From: Eucalyptus grandis
Lineage: Eukaryota > Streptophyta > Magnoliopsida > Myrtales > Myrtaceae
Assembly (NCBI RefSeq): GCF_016545825.1
Contig: NC_052622.1
Location: forward strand, 12,157,001 to 12,221,000
DNA length: 64,000 nucleotides
Direction of reading: 5' to 3'
The notes beneath the pieces were generated by a model. The model was not told the origin of the DNA. It worked only from the letters and a program-made list of their open reading frames with translations, and ran no database searches. A program made the position numbers and the translations under genes. Below are positions 14,024-25,864 of this stretch, piece by piece. How positions within the stretch are numbered: position 1 is the stretch's first letter; the number at the start of each line of letters is the position of its first letter.

Positions 14024-15490
14024 CTAGGTGAGAATTAAGTCTATTGAGTTTTTGCTAATAATAAGTTCCTCAGGAAAAAAAAAGAAAGTTAATGAAACTT
14101 TGAATAATTCAAAAATAACTTCCGCGAAAGACCTGGATTTCCTTTCGTCTTTCTTGACCGGAGCTCTCTCTCTCTCTCTCCTCTCTTTCTTACTGTCGGG
14201 CAAGAAAACGATCCTCGTTATCCACCTTTTGGGTAAACAATATCTAAAACAAAGAAAAGAGAGAACAAGGGAGGAGGGGAAGAAATAAAAAAGAGATAGC
14301 GAGAGAGAAGCCTTCCTGTCCCCCCGCCCCCAATCTTTTCCTCTCTCGTCAGTCTCCCTCTCGGTCTCTCTAGCTAGTCTTCTTCTTCTTCTTCTTCTTC
14401 TTCTTCCCTCTCTAGCCATGAGATCATCCATCTCATCTGCATCCATTATGAGATGCCTGGAGAGTCCAGGGATGTGCGCTCCGCCAATCACCATGAATAG
14501 TGAAGCATGACGTCGAGCAGTTTTTAGCAAATTATCGAACATCAATCTAAGAGATTTTTAAGGACAAGTTAGATTTTCAACCATAATAAGCGAATAATAG
14601 GAAAAATGAAAGGAACTCACTTGTCTCTTGCCCCGCGTACGACCTTTGTCACAGATACGGGAAATAGGTCAAGATCGTCAAACATTAACTCAAAATTGTT
14701 AAAGATAAGATGAGCTTTCTCCGGGGCGTTGACACCTTCACGTTGCTCAACTCGCTCAACTTCTGGATCTCTTCGCATGGCATGACCTCCAATAAAAATT
14801 TGGTGAAACGCTAAAAGAATAAAATGTGAAGAAAATGTCACAGAATCATTCTATTTAATAACAGGGGGCCAAAGCAAGTTTTATTACTTTTTCATTCATA
14901 TCTCCGTATATAACGTCTGCTCCACACTTTTTGGCCTCCTAGATAGCCACATAAAATTCACTAGAGGGATCCTGCATTATATTCACTCCATCGGGCATCG
15001 CCAACTCAAGAAATACACCGCTCGGTTTCATAGTAGCAATAATCTCTTTCACCTCTTGCCTTGATGTCTGAAAAAAAAAAAAAAAAAACTATGCTAGCTA
15101 GTCTCAAATCAATCTATGTCAAGTAAGTAGCCTTACCTCAGTGTCGTGTACTGTTCCTAAGATAGTGATATTGCACCACCGGGTGATCCCATTCCCATTC
15201 CCTTTCCGCCCAGTGATTGCTTTCCCAGTGATTAATGATATCTGGATGTTAAATATAGGGTTCCGACTATAGAATGGGCAGAATGGCGGGCCGGCCTCAC
15301 CCCCATTTAATGAAATGGCTTCACCCCCATTTGATGTAGGTGTGGGGATCAGCTTTGTGAGCAAATAAGGTGGAGGAGTGAAGTGAGGTCGAGGAGGAAA
15401 GGGAGGAAAGGTGGGAGATGTGGGAGAGAGCAACGAAGAAGAAGGATGAGGAGGAAAGCGATAGCTGAGGCTGATCACCCTGGGAATCAT
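14024..15490 (-). pseudogene. TraB-domain protein gene, copy 1, one nonsense codon
   Basis: Four minus-strand exons join in frame with GT-AG borders: 15490-15137, 15067-14863, 14810-14621 and 14546-14024 (424 codons including stop). Exon 1 ends ITILGTVHDTE; exon 2 reads EIIATMKPSGVFLELAMPDG and later GADVIYGDMNEKVIKL; exon 3 reads FHQIFIGGHAMRRDPEVE; exon 4 reads MVIGGAHIPGLSRHL. These fit the order of conserved blocks in plant TraB proteins (GT.H, KP..V.LEL, GD, V.G..H..G). TraB proteins are membrane-associated; some plant members act at mitochondrial or ER contacts. Exon 2 has an in-frame TAG (GCT ATC TAG GAG GCC) where copy 2 has CAA. After residue ~315 the reading frame becomes Arg/Lys-rich low complexity and enters sequence shared with the 955-bp satellite. 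The start codon is a guess: the N-terminus is Pro/Ser-rich and not diagnostic. One substituted codon might be an assembly error, so a functional gene is not excluded. Confidence 0.7.
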
Positions 15491-15612
15491 TCACCGAGTC
15501 ATACTCCTAGTCATGCAGAAGAAGAAAGACATTTTTTAGGGTTGATCACCCTAGGAGTCATTCTCCGAGTCATACTCCCAGTCATGCAGAAGAAGAAAGA
15601 CATTTTTTAAGG
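15470..15612. repeat. ~71-bp tandem duplication in copy 1
   Basis: The block from 'gctgatcaccctgggaatca' to 'aagacattttttaggg' is followed at once by a near copy ('gttgatcaccctaggagtca' to 'aagacattttttaagggg'). The second 2-kb unit has only one copy at the matching place (near 21296-21365), so the duplication arose in copy 1 after the units separated, or was lost in copy 2. It lies upstream of the inferred TraB start. Confidence 0.8.
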
Positions 15613-17774
15613 GGATTCTCAGGAAGAGAGGAAGAGAGTTTATGAGGATGATTAACAGAGTTTCTTGAGCAAGAGGAGCAAGAGGAAGAGGATTTCGAGC
15701 GAGAGAGAGCAAGCAAGAGACATGGCTGAATTTATAATCTAATTTAATTTTTCTAAAATGGGATTCTTTTCCTCCCTCGTCGGTCTCCCTCTAGGCAGCC
15801 AGTCTTCTTCTTCTTCTTCCCTCTGACCTCCGCTTGTCTCCCCACCACTTGTCTTACTAAAGTTTCATTTTTTTCCCAAAATTAGGGATTAAGTAGCCTT
15901 AGGTGTGTTTTACACTGAAGGGGAAATCAAATTTCGGATAAGGAGGGCCATAGCGTATTACTATAGAATTTAAATAAATAAAAAGATTCCAAATGCAATG
16001 TAAATGAGGCGATTCCTCCACTAGGTGAGAATTAAGTCTATTGAGTCTTTGCTCATAATAAGTTCCTCAGAAAAAAAAAAAGTTAATGAAACTTTGAATA
16101 ATTCAAAAATAACTTCCGCGAAAGACCTGGATTTCCTTTCGTCTTTCTTGACCGGAGCGCTCTCTCTCTCCTCTCTTTCTTACTGTTGGGCAAGAAAACG
16201 ATCCTCATTATCCACATTCTGGGTAAACAACATCCAAAACAAAGAAAAGAGAGAACAAGGGAGGAGGGGAAGAAATAAAAAAGAGATAGCGAGAGAGAAG
16301 CCTTCCTGTCCCCCCGCCCCCAATCTTTTCCTCTCTCGTTAGTCTCCCTCTCGGCCTCTCTAGCCAGTCTTCTTCTTCTTCTTCTTCCCTCTCTAGCCAT
16401 GAGATCATCCATCTCATCCGCATCCATTATGAGATGCCTGGAGAGTCCAGGGATGTGCGCTCCGCCAATCACCACGAGTAGTGAAGCATGACGTCGAGCA
16501 GCTTTTAGCAAATTATCGAATATCAATTTGAGAGATTTTTAAGAACAAGTTAGATTTTCAACCATAATAAGCGAATAATAGGAAAAAAGGAAAAAAACTC
16601 ACTTGTCTCTTGCCCCGCGTACGACCTTTGTCACAGATACGGGAAATAGGTCAAGATTGTCAAACATTAACTCAAAATTGTTAAAGATAAGATGAGCTTT
16701 CTCCTAGGGCGTTAACACCTTCACGTTACTCAACTCACTCAACTTTTGGATCTCTTCGCATGGCATGACCTCCAATAAAAGTTTGGTGAAACGCTGAAAG
16801 AAGAAAATGTGAAGAAAATGTCACAGAATCATTCTATTTAATAACAGGGGCCAAAGCAAGTTTTATTACTTTTTCATTCATATCTCCGTATATAACGTCT
16901 GCTCCACACTTTTTGGCCTCTTGGATAGCCACATAAAATTCACTAGAGGGATCTGTATTATATTCACTCCATCGGGCATTGCCAACTCAAGAAATACACC
17001 GCTCGGTTTCATAGTAGCAATAATCTCTTTCACCTCTTGCCTTGATGTCTGAAAAAAAAATTATGTTAGCTAGTCTCAAATCAATCTATGTCAAGTAAGT
17101 AGCCTTACCTCAGTGTCGTGTACTGTTCCTAACATATTGATATTGCACCACTGGGTGATCCCATTCCCGTTCCCTTTCCGCCCAGTGTGACACCCCTCGA
17201 CGGCCCCCGATCCGATTTGGGTCGCCACAATTTGCTTACCATTTACTTTCCTAATAACATGTCACTCTGATACCATTTCAATTGCAGCGGGTCCATACAA
17301 CCATGGGGGTTTACACATTTTTCTTTATAGGTCGCTTACGCAATTTATATACGGAAGCACATCTAGCAAACTCCCTTCCCTATATTTAGAAAATGATGCA
17401 CACCTACTAAACATCTTATATAAGTTAAAGCCGTACACTTTTATTTACATAAAGCAGATGGACATCTTTAGTCAGTACATCGAAATGCCATAGTTTCCTA
17501 TACATGGCTATACTTCAAAAGATGACCGATATCTCTTCCCATGCTTAAGGTCCATCATTCAGTGTCGGCGTCCAAAGGTTCCCTCCTTTGCTATCCTTCT
17601 CCTCGCGGTCATATCCAACCGCTCAAACCATCTACTAATCTGAAATGTTGGTCCCTAGAAGGGGTGAGTACAACCATTCAGCAGGTAAAGGAATCCAATA
17701 ACCACTCAATGCATCATACAAGTCATACATGCATTGCAGGCATTACTTACCTTGAAGCCATGCATATACTATCA

Positions 17775-18345
17775 TGCCTCATCACCACAATCATAACACA
17801 TACATGTGTATCATCATGTCATACTCATATCATCGTCATCATGACATTATTATATCACACACATGTCATCATCCTCATATTACACATGTTATTATCATCA
17901 TGTCATCATGTCATATCATATATCATCATCATTATCATCATCATGCATATCATGCCATGGGTGATCATCATTATTTCACATCACATATCATCATCATGCA
18001 TATCATATCATGAGTGATCATCATTATTTCACATCACATATCATCATCATCATGCATATCATCATGCGTATCATTATTATGGGTGATCATCATTATTTCA
18101 CATCACATATCATTATCATCATCATCATGCATATCATATCATGGGTGATCATCATTATTTCACATCACATATCATTATCATCATCATCATGCATATCATA
18201 TCATGGGTGATCATCATTATTTCACATCACATATCATCATCATGCATATCATCATGCATATCATATCATGGGTGATCATCATTATTTCACATCACATATC
18301 ATCACCACCATGCATATCATCATGCATATCATATCATGGGTTAAT
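17775..18345. repeat. ATC-rich minisatellite inside the solo LTR
   Basis: Six copies of 'gtgatcatcattatttcac' (about 17959, 18014, 18081, 18143, 18206 and 18271) are separated by variable 'catcatcatgcatatcat' filler, giving a 55-67 bp period. The long His/Ile-rich ORFs across this stretch are a product of the repeat, not genes. Confidence 0.88.
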
Positions 18346-18409
18346 TTCCACTTTTAGCTTTCAATTTGATCACCACATCACCCATTCCTCAAATCATCAA
18401 TTTCATCAT

Positions 18410-18745
18410 CCCCTTGGGCAAAGACCTCCGAGGCTTCCGGCATTCAGCTTCCCAGGCCACCGGGCATCCGACCCCCCACATTCTGGGCATCTCGCATCTC
18501 AATTAGCATCACGAGGCATTCCTTTCGGGCAAAGACCTCCGACAAGGCTTCCGGCATTTACACTCCCTGGCCGGGCATCCCGCACCCCAATCCTGGCATC
18601 GCGAGGCATTCCTTTCGGGCAAAGACCTCCGACAAGGTTTCCGGAATTATGTACCGACATACCACCAGGCCTCCCCTGGAATTACGTACCGTATACCACC
18701 GAGCATCCCGACACTCCCGGGGAATCTCCGGAATCACGCCACTAG
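18410..18745. repeat. ~100-bp imperfect tandem repeat inside the solo LTR
   Basis: 'gggcaaagacctccga' occurs near 18417, 18527 and 18618, each followed by 'ttccgg(c/a)att' and a 'gggcatc'-rich tail. It is more GC-rich than the ATC minisatellite on its left. No coding signal. Confidence 0.75.
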
Positions 18746-19259
18746 GCCACCGAGCATCATCATCCACCACAACCATCTCCTCATTTTACCATTATCCATG
18801 TTCACCAATTTCGGTCTTAATTTAGTATGGCATATGACGTGGCATCAAACAAGTCATACTTGGCATAGAATTCACACATGCATCTCAATTCAATGTCATG
18901 CATACATCAAGACCTCATCATACATGCAACATGGTATAATTATTTATGAAATAAAATTAATGGAATTTATGGCCAATAAAATAATCCATTTTTCATGCCC
19001 TTTTTCATTTATTTAAATTCCAACTTTTGTCATTTCCATAAATATTAAATTTAATATCAACAAATTCCCAAAATTATAAAAATTACAACAAATATTAAAC
19101 AAGCCAATAGGATGATAACTTCATACAAAATACATGGCCAAATAGCATTTCACACAATTTCCCAATTTTCACAAAACCTCATATAATTTTCGGATGAAAC
19201 CAGAATGCACGGTTTCCGAAGAAATTCGATTAAAATATCCATACGGCCTCCAAAAATTA

Positions 19260-20095
19260 CGAAATTTTACCGAGTTATAGCCAAGACATTTTCGCACATC
19301 TTTCATGAAGACTTTCAAGCCAGATTCTTTCTAGATTATTTTCTACAGTCACAGGAAGCTTCTGGATCCATTACCGCATCGTCCAGTGTATGCTTCTCCG
19401 AAATACTGAGATTTCACCTACCTATTCTTCTTCATTTCCTCTGAAATTTGGATATGTTATACATCAAGATGTTCTATACAAGTTTCGTGAAGATATCCAA
19501 GTCAAATATCCAGATTATAGTCGTCATTTAGGTCCATGAAGTCTCGGGTGTCCTATAATACATCTCCAGAATCACCGTCTTCAAGATCTAGTCGATTTAC
19601 TAGGCTATACTTGTTCATTTCACCTAAAATTTGAGTATGTTGTAGTTTAAGATGTCTCCTAAAACTTTCATGAAGAAACCGAAGTGATATTCTCAACAAA
19701 ACCCAACATGCAACCACGAATCCAGCAAGATGTCAGTAAAAACTCTCCAGATCTGAGGTCTCCGTAGAACAAGACTTTGACCCCTCAAATCTCCATCATT
19801 TTCCACGAAATTTCAGTATGTTATAGTTTAATATGTTAGATACAACTTTCATGAGAAACCAAAGCCAAAATCGGACTCTAAACATGCATTCAAGCTCTCA
19901 CAACATTCTGACTCGAACGGATTCATGCGAAAACATTCCAGATCTGACATCTCTGTAAGATGAGAGTTTGACCCCTCAAATCTTCATCATTTTCCACGAA
20001 ATTTTAGTATGTTGTAGTACAAGATGTTAGCTACAACGTTCATGAAGAGATAGAAGTCGAAATCCAACTTGAAACATGCATGAAAGCCCTCACAA
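19260..20095. repeat. ~183-bp degenerate tandem repeat inside the solo LTR
   Basis: Copies of a block with 'gaaattt.(a/g)tatgtt(a/g)ta', 'aagatgtt' and 'tttcatgaagaaacc' appear near 19442, 19624, 19807 and 19996, with a weaker one near 19272. The spacing is 182-189 bp. The block is diverged but clear by eye. Confidence 0.7.
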
Positions 20096-20384
20096 GATTC
20101 TGGTTCAGGCGGATCTCACGAAATCAGCATGCAAAGTCAAGAACAGCCACATTCTAGCTCCGATTTTTGCCTTCCCTATGATCCGAAACCTACCACAAAC
20201 AAATCATACATGCAAGGCACACATGCAAGAGCAGCAAAGGACCCCAACTTGCCTCTAAGACTGAGCAAACACGACCACACGGACGGCACACCGGCGACGG
20301 ACGAATGGCGTGCGGGCGGCGACGGGCGAGCTCCTTCTCTCTCGCCACTCCCTCTCTCTCGCAACCTCCTCTCTCTCCCTTTGG

Positions 20385-20445
20385 CCGAACAAGCCACTCT
20401 CTCTCTCTCCCTCTCTCTCTCTCTTTTTGGATGCTTATATATTGC
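20385..20445 (-). promoter_or_regulatory. Putative LTR core promoter: TATA box plus GA-rich leader
   Basis: On the minus strand TATATAAG lies at 20434-20441, followed downstream by a long GA dinucleotide run (plus-strand CT run at about 20396-20425). A TATA box followed by a GA-rich leader is a common plant core-promoter layout and would fit the U3/R boundary of an LTR in minus orientation. No transcript evidence is available. Confidence 0.4.
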
Positions 20446-21474
20446 ATGTATTCTCTTTTTGCATGGGGGACAAGTGTTCTCATGAGGAGAACAAGTGGCA
20501 ATAAGGAGAGGACAAGTGTTGGAGGACATGCAAGGTTAATGGGCCCTCTTCTTGGGCCAACCTTGGGCCAGCAAATGGGCTGGTCGACAGCCCCTCCTTG
20601 GCTCCAATGGGCCGACCATTTGGCCCTCCAAAATCCATACTCTTGGGCCTAAGGCCCAACCTAATTAAACCCACAATTTCCTTTCAATTATTCATCTTTA
20701 ATTATTTCTTTTAAGAATTTAATTACTAAATTCCACATGGCCAAAATCTTGAAATCATAATTCCATAAATTCCAATTTATAAAACACATGGCCAATGATA
20801 GGATTTTCTTTCCTATCAAATACTTGTCCATTAAAAGCTTGGCCATAAATCTTATTGCAAATTATGGATTAAATGGCCATAAAATAATTTGATGGTACTT
20901 CCATCACCTATTCATAGACTTTAATGTAACTAGAGATCATTATGAATTTTGGGATGCCACACCCAGTGATTGCTTTCCCAGTGATTAATGATATCTGGAT
21001 GTTAAATATAGGGTTCCGACTATAGAATGGGTAGAATGGTGGGCCGGCCTCACCCCCATTTAATGAAATGGCTTCACCCCCATTTGATGTACCCCATTTG
21101 ATGTGGGTGTGGGGATAAGCTTTACTGAGCAAATGAGGTGGAGGAGTGAAACGAGGTCGAGGAAAGGTGGGAGATTTGGGAGAGAGCAGCCAAGAAGGAT
21201 GAGTGAAATGAGGTCGAGGAGGAAAGGGAGAAAAGGTGAGAGATGTGGGAGAGAGCATCGAAGAAGAAGGATGAGGAGGAAAGCGATGGCTGAGGCTGAT
21301 CACCCTGGGAGTCATTCTCCGAGTCATACTCCCAGTCATGCAGAAGAAGAAAGACATTTTTTAGGGGATTCTCAAAAGAGAGGAAGAGAGTTTCTGAGGA
21401 TGAGCAACGGAGTTTCTTCAGCAAGAGGAGCAAGAGAAAGAGGATTTCGAGCGAGAGAGAGCAAGCAAGAGACA

Positions 21475-23215
21475 TGGCTGAATTTATAATCTAATTTAAT
21501 TTTTTAAAATGGGATTCTTTTTTTCTAAATCCATTATTAATTTTCTTATTTTTTTTTTTAAAAATAAAAATAATTAAACTTTCGAATTCTTTTAGAAATA
21601 ATTAAAAATAATTAAAGATTTGTTTGTAGGTAATACTTTGATTTTGAAAAGATTTTTTAAGAAATTTTTTTCCAAAAACCAAAAACAAACTCTTTTTCTT
21701 ATAAAATTAATTTTTCTTTTTAAAAATATCATTTTTTTAAGTCATATAGGCAGACTCCTCCGCCAAGCAAGAAAGAAAAAAAAGGAAAAAAAGACTGAAA
21801 AAAAAGGAAGAAAGGGAAAAAAAGACTGATTTTGATGCATCGTCGTGTGCTAGTACTGGTATGGAATACTGAGAGAGCGGCTAGGAGAGAGAGAGCGAGG
21901 CAGAGAGAGGTGCGAGAGGGAGAGGGGGACGCACACTGGGGTAGGACAAGACATGTAGTAGGACATGTAGTTATAGTTATGGTGGTAGGACTATTCGAAA
22001 GCTTTTTTGCTTTGCTCTGGCCCTAGCAATTAGGTATAATTAGGTATAACTCCACATTGGCACTTCTTAAATTTACCAACAAAAAAAAAAATCATTCAAA
22101 CTTCTTCTTCTTCCTCTTCTTCTTCCTCTTGGTTCACCACCTTGGTTTACTTTGGTCCAGTTGTGACCCCACTTAATTTAGCCGCACCGCTTAAATCCCC
22201 ACCCCAAGCCACCACACGCTATAACAAATTCCAAGCCACCAATAGCAAATTGAGAAACTATTAAATTAGTTTACTAACTAGGCATTACCCCCAATCCCAA
22301 AACTCACCAAAGCTCACCATGAACCATGAACTAACCCTCCAGCTCATACAATTTTTTTTTAATAATCCAAATAAGATAAATAAGATAATGATGATCAAAA
22401 TAAATGATCCCAAGCTCTTCTTTTTCCTTTTACTTTTTCCCTTTACTTGTTTAATCAAAATAATTTTTTTTTCAAAAAGGAAATCCCAATCCTTGGCACT
22501 TACAACATTGACATGGTTACTCTCCTTAAATTTATCCAAAAAAAAATTAATTTAAAATAGTTTATTTCTTCTTCCCTCATTTACTTTCTTACTTTCCTCC
22601 CCTTATTAATCAAAATAAATTCATCATATAAAAAAATTAAATAATTAATTAGGGAGAGAAGTAAAATTAAATAATTAATTAGGGAGAGAACAAGATTAAT
22701 CAACACTAGATTAATCAAACAATAGATTAATCTAATCAAATAAAGAGAAACTATGAATGATAAGTTACCAATTTTTTTTTTTACTAATCTTTAATAATCC
22801 AATAATGGAAGCTTGAAAACCTATGGAAGCTTGAAATTGTCTATTTTTAGTGTGCTCTTAGTTTTGTTTGTTTTTCGGTTTAATCAATCCACTTTAAACA
22901 TTAGGCCCATCTTAAAATTGGGCACCACGGCAGGGCAAGGAGTGGGCATGGCATGTTTATATTTACCCAAAAAATTAATTCAAAATAATTTACTCTTTAG
23001 GGGCCTTTGGTGGTGGTGCCTTTGTTTGGTAAGTATGCTGAACTTGGGAAAATGCTACCCGCAACCAACCATTTTGAAGTAGAGCCTAGGGAATAACTTT
23101 GATTTTTCCCTCCTTATTATTTATTTAAATGCCAAAATAATGTTAAAAAATTAAATATATGTAAATGCTAAAAAAAAATTAAATATATTTTGGTCTCTTT
23201 AAAAAAATATTTACA
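21475..23215. repeat. AT-rich direct duplication, copy 1
   Basis: Colinear with 25447-26745. Shared landmarks are 'tttataatctaatttaattt' (21482/25455), 'gtaggtaat' with 'tttgattttgaaaag', a GA-rich 'ggagagagagag.gaggcag' block (about 21880/26175), 'aaaatgctacc.gcaacca' (about 23048/26610) and 'aaatatattttggtct' near the ends. Lengths differ (about 1.74 kb against 1.30 kb) through indels. No gene is recognised; the GA-rich ORFs are low complexity. Confidence 0.7.
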
Positions 23216-23250
23216 TATATGATTTTTTTAGAATATACATTTGATTTTAA

Positions 23251-23252
<2 letters not shown>

Positions 23253-23296
<44 letters not shown>

Positions 23297-23300
23297 TTGA
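23253..23300. repeat. (TA)n microsatellite
   Basis: An uninterrupted TA run of roughly 35 bases followed by 'gtatgtatgtat'. Further short TA runs lie at about 23395-23405 and 23505-23525. Confidence 0.95.
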
Positions 23301-25446
23301 TCAAATTTTATATTTAAAAAAAGTTGCATTTGTTTTCAATTTTAAACAAATAAAAATTAAAAAAAATCGGGCTTTAGCCTTTTTTTTTTTAAAATTATAT
23401 ATATGTATGCATTTGATTTTTAGCATTTATTTTAAATTTATATTTAAAAATTTGCATACCTTATTTTTTTAATTTAAAAATTAAAATTAAAAATCGTATT
23501 TTTAAATTATATATATATATATATATTTGATTTTTTTAGCATTGTCAAAATTTATATTTATATTAAAAGTTGCATACATATTTTTTTTCAATTTTAAGAA
23601 AAAAAAAAAAAATAATTTAAAAAATTATATATGTATTTGATTTTTTTAGTATTATTGTCAAAATTTATATTTACAAATTTGCATACATTATTTTTTTCAA
23701 TTTTAAACAAAAAAATATAAAAAAACTAATATTAATCGGGGACTTTATTTTTCTCCTTAGGGCTTTTGCAAATCCTTTGAATTTTCGCAGCCTTAGTCCC
23801 CTTTACTTTTGGTTTACTTTTGTTCACTTATTAATCAAAATTAATTCAAATAAAAAATAAAATAATTAATTAGGAGAAGTAAAATAAATTCATCAAAAAA
23901 AAATAAAATAAATAATTAGGGAGAGAAGTAATAAAAAAAGAAGAAGAGAAACTATGAACACTAAGCATTACTATTCTTTACTAACAAAAACTATGCAAAA
24001 CAAAATAATTATGGAAAAATCCCTACTCTACACTTAAGTAACCAGGGAGAAATAAGTTGATTCTTCCTCAAAAAAAAAAAGTTAATGATACTTGAATAAT
24101 GCAAAGATAATGATGATCCAAGCTTGAAAAAGGATGAAAACGGTTGGTGTATTTAGTTTAGTCTCTTAGTTTAGTTTTAATCAAAATAAATCTCTTTACT
24201 TAGAAAAAAAAAACTTGAGTTTTATTTGGGCATGGCATGTTTAGTCTCCTTAAATTTATCCAAAAAAATTAATTCAAAATAGTTTAGTTTGGTTTACTTT
24301 TGGTCTACTTATTAATAATAAAAATCATCAATTAAAAAAATAAAATAATCAAATTAGGGAGAGAAAAAAACCAGATTAATTAAAATAAAAATAAAGAGAA
24401 ACTATCATAATTATTGAAACAAAACAAAATAATTATGGGAGAAATAAGTGGATTCATGATAAGTTCCAAAAAAAAAAATTTAATGATCTTTAATAATCCA
24501 AACGAGATAATGATGGTGATCTATGGTCTATTTAAGATGAAATGGTTTATTTAGTCTAGTCTCTTAGTTTAGTTTGTTTTTCCCTCTTCTTTAATCAAAA
24601 TAAATCTATCCATTCTAAACAAACAAACTAGAAAACTTGAGTTTAATGTTATGTTTAGTCCCCTTTACTTTGGGTTTACATTTGTTGACTTATTAATCAA
24701 AATAAATTCATCAAATAATCAAATAAAAAATAAAATAAAATATTAATTGGGAGAGAAAAATAAATTCATCAAATAAAAAAAATAAAAAAGTAATTAGGGA
24801 GAGAAGTAATCAAAATAAAGACCATTACTCTTCTTTACTTACACTTAATAAAACTATGCATATAATTCGATCAAAATCAAATAAATTCTTCAAACAAAAC
24901 AAAAATAATTATAGGATTTTCATAATGGCAATGGTCTATGTAACTTACCTTGACCAACGAGCAAGCCCCACATAGCTAACCCTCAACTAACCCTCGGGAG
25001 AATAAGTTCCTCAAAATAAAAAATAAAAAGTTAACCATACAAATTATGAATAATGCAAAGGATGAAAAAAGGATGAAAAACCTTTAGTTTGGTCTATTGT
25101 TTAATCAAAATAAATCTTTACTTTACTTGAGTTTTATTGGAAGGCTCTACTTAGAACATTGGGGGCATCTCCTTAAATTTACCAAAAAAATTAATTAGAG
25201 AGAAGTAAAATAAATTCATCAAATAAAAAGATAGAATAACTAAAATAACTAATTAGGGAGAGAAGTAAACAAGAACAAAAAAAAGGGAGTAACTCTTTTG
25301 AATTAATTGTTTGGTCTCCCACGCCCATTCCCATTCCAATGCCCATGCCCAGGAGAGAGAGGAAGAAAAAGAAAAAGAGAGAGAGAGAGAGAGAAAGAAA
25401 AGAACATAAAAGAAAAGAGAAAGAAAAGAAGAAAGGTTGAAAAGTG

Positions 25447-25823
25447 AGAGGAGAGTTTATAATCTAATTTAATTTATTTTTTAAAATCGGATTATTTTTT
25501 TTATAAATCCATTATTAATTTTCTTATTTTTTCTTCTTTTTTAAATAAAAATAATTAAAAATAATTAAAAATTAAATATATTATTAAAATGAGTAAAAAA
25601 ATAGTTTGTAGGTAATAGTTTGATTTTGAAAAGATTTTTTAAGAAAAGGTTTTCAAAACCAAAAACAAACTCATTTTTTTATAAAATTAATTTTTTTCTT
25701 TTTTTAAAATATCTATAATTTTTTAGCTCGTACCCGACCCGATGAGAGGCTTGCTTGCCCGATTAGAGGCTCTGGCTCTGGCAGACTCCGGCTGAGCAAG
25801 AAAGAAGAAAAAGGAAGAAAGGG

Positions 25824-25864
<41 letters not shown>

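Larger units (their letters stand above)
13756..15769. repeat. ~2-kb segmental unit, copy 1 (contains TraB-like gene)
   Basis: The segment starting at 'cctccctcgtcg' (13756) is repeated directly from 15770, with the same order: the CT-rich lead, 'cttgtctccccaccacttgt', the reverse-strand gene exons, and the end 'gagacatggctgaatttata' (near 15719 and 21473). The two copies are colinear except for the retroelement insertion in copy 2. The start overlaps the tail of the last 955-bp satellite unit, so the unit and the satellite share sequence at their junction. Confidence 0.85.
17186..20961 (-). mobile_element. Solo-LTR-like insertion, 3,776 bp, 5-bp target duplication
   Basis: The insert begins TGTGACACCCC and ends GGGATGCCACA, so its ends are near inverted repeats of the TG...CA type. 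It is flanked by CCCAG at 17181-17185 and 20962-20966, a 5-bp target duplication typical of LTR retroelements. The empty site 'ccgcccagtgattgc' survives in copy 1 of the host unit (about 15197-15211). No reverse transcriptase, integrase or internal LTR pair is visible, so I read it as a solo LTR left by recombination. A minus orientation is suggested by a TATA box at 20434-20441 on the minus strand and by 'ctctgatacca' at 17265-17275, the complement of an initiator-Met-type PBS sequence. The length suits long-LTR plant Ty3/gypsy families, but the family assignment is inference. Confidence 0.78.
16083..21315 (-). pseudogene. TraB-domain pseudogene, copy 2, interrupted by retroelement
   Basis: Same four-exon minus-strand gene as copy 1. 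Exon 1 spans about 21315-20962 plus 17185-17118, split by the LTR insertion; exon 2 is at about 17048-16850, exon 3 at about 16793-16600, exon 4 from 16526 to 16083. Several independent lesions are visible against copy 1: the 3.8-kb insertion in exon 1; a one-base deletion in exon 2 ('aatataatacagatcc' against 'aatataatgcaggatcc'); a one-base insertion in exon 3 ('gccctagga' against 'gccccgga'); and loss of the exon-4 splice acceptor ('ctcttag' has become 'ctctcaa'). The conserved core is still readable in exon 4 (VVIGGAHIPGLSRHL). Copy 2 keeps CAA where copy 1 has its stop codon. This copy is dead. Confidence 0.8.
15770..21500. repeat. ~2-kb segmental unit, copy 2, split by an LTR insertion
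   Basis: Direct copy of 13756-15769 with small substitutions and indels, continuous from 15770 to 17185 and again from 20962 to about 21500. Removing the 3,776-bp insertion (and one target duplication) restores colinearity with copy 1. The downstream end passes into AT-rich DNA whose sequence ('tttataatctaatttaattt') is in turn repeated near 25455. Confidence 0.85.

Noticed and set aside
17541..18745. 158-180-codon plus ORFs with His/Ile-rich repeats
   Set aside because: They are read-through of the ATC minisatellite and the ~100-bp repeat inside the solo LTR, and stop-free only because of the repeat.
20129..20652. Several 100-118-codon ORFs on both strands around the CT/GA run
   Set aside because: Low-complexity Ser/Leu or Arg/Glu tracts created by the dinucleotide repeat in the LTR promoter region.
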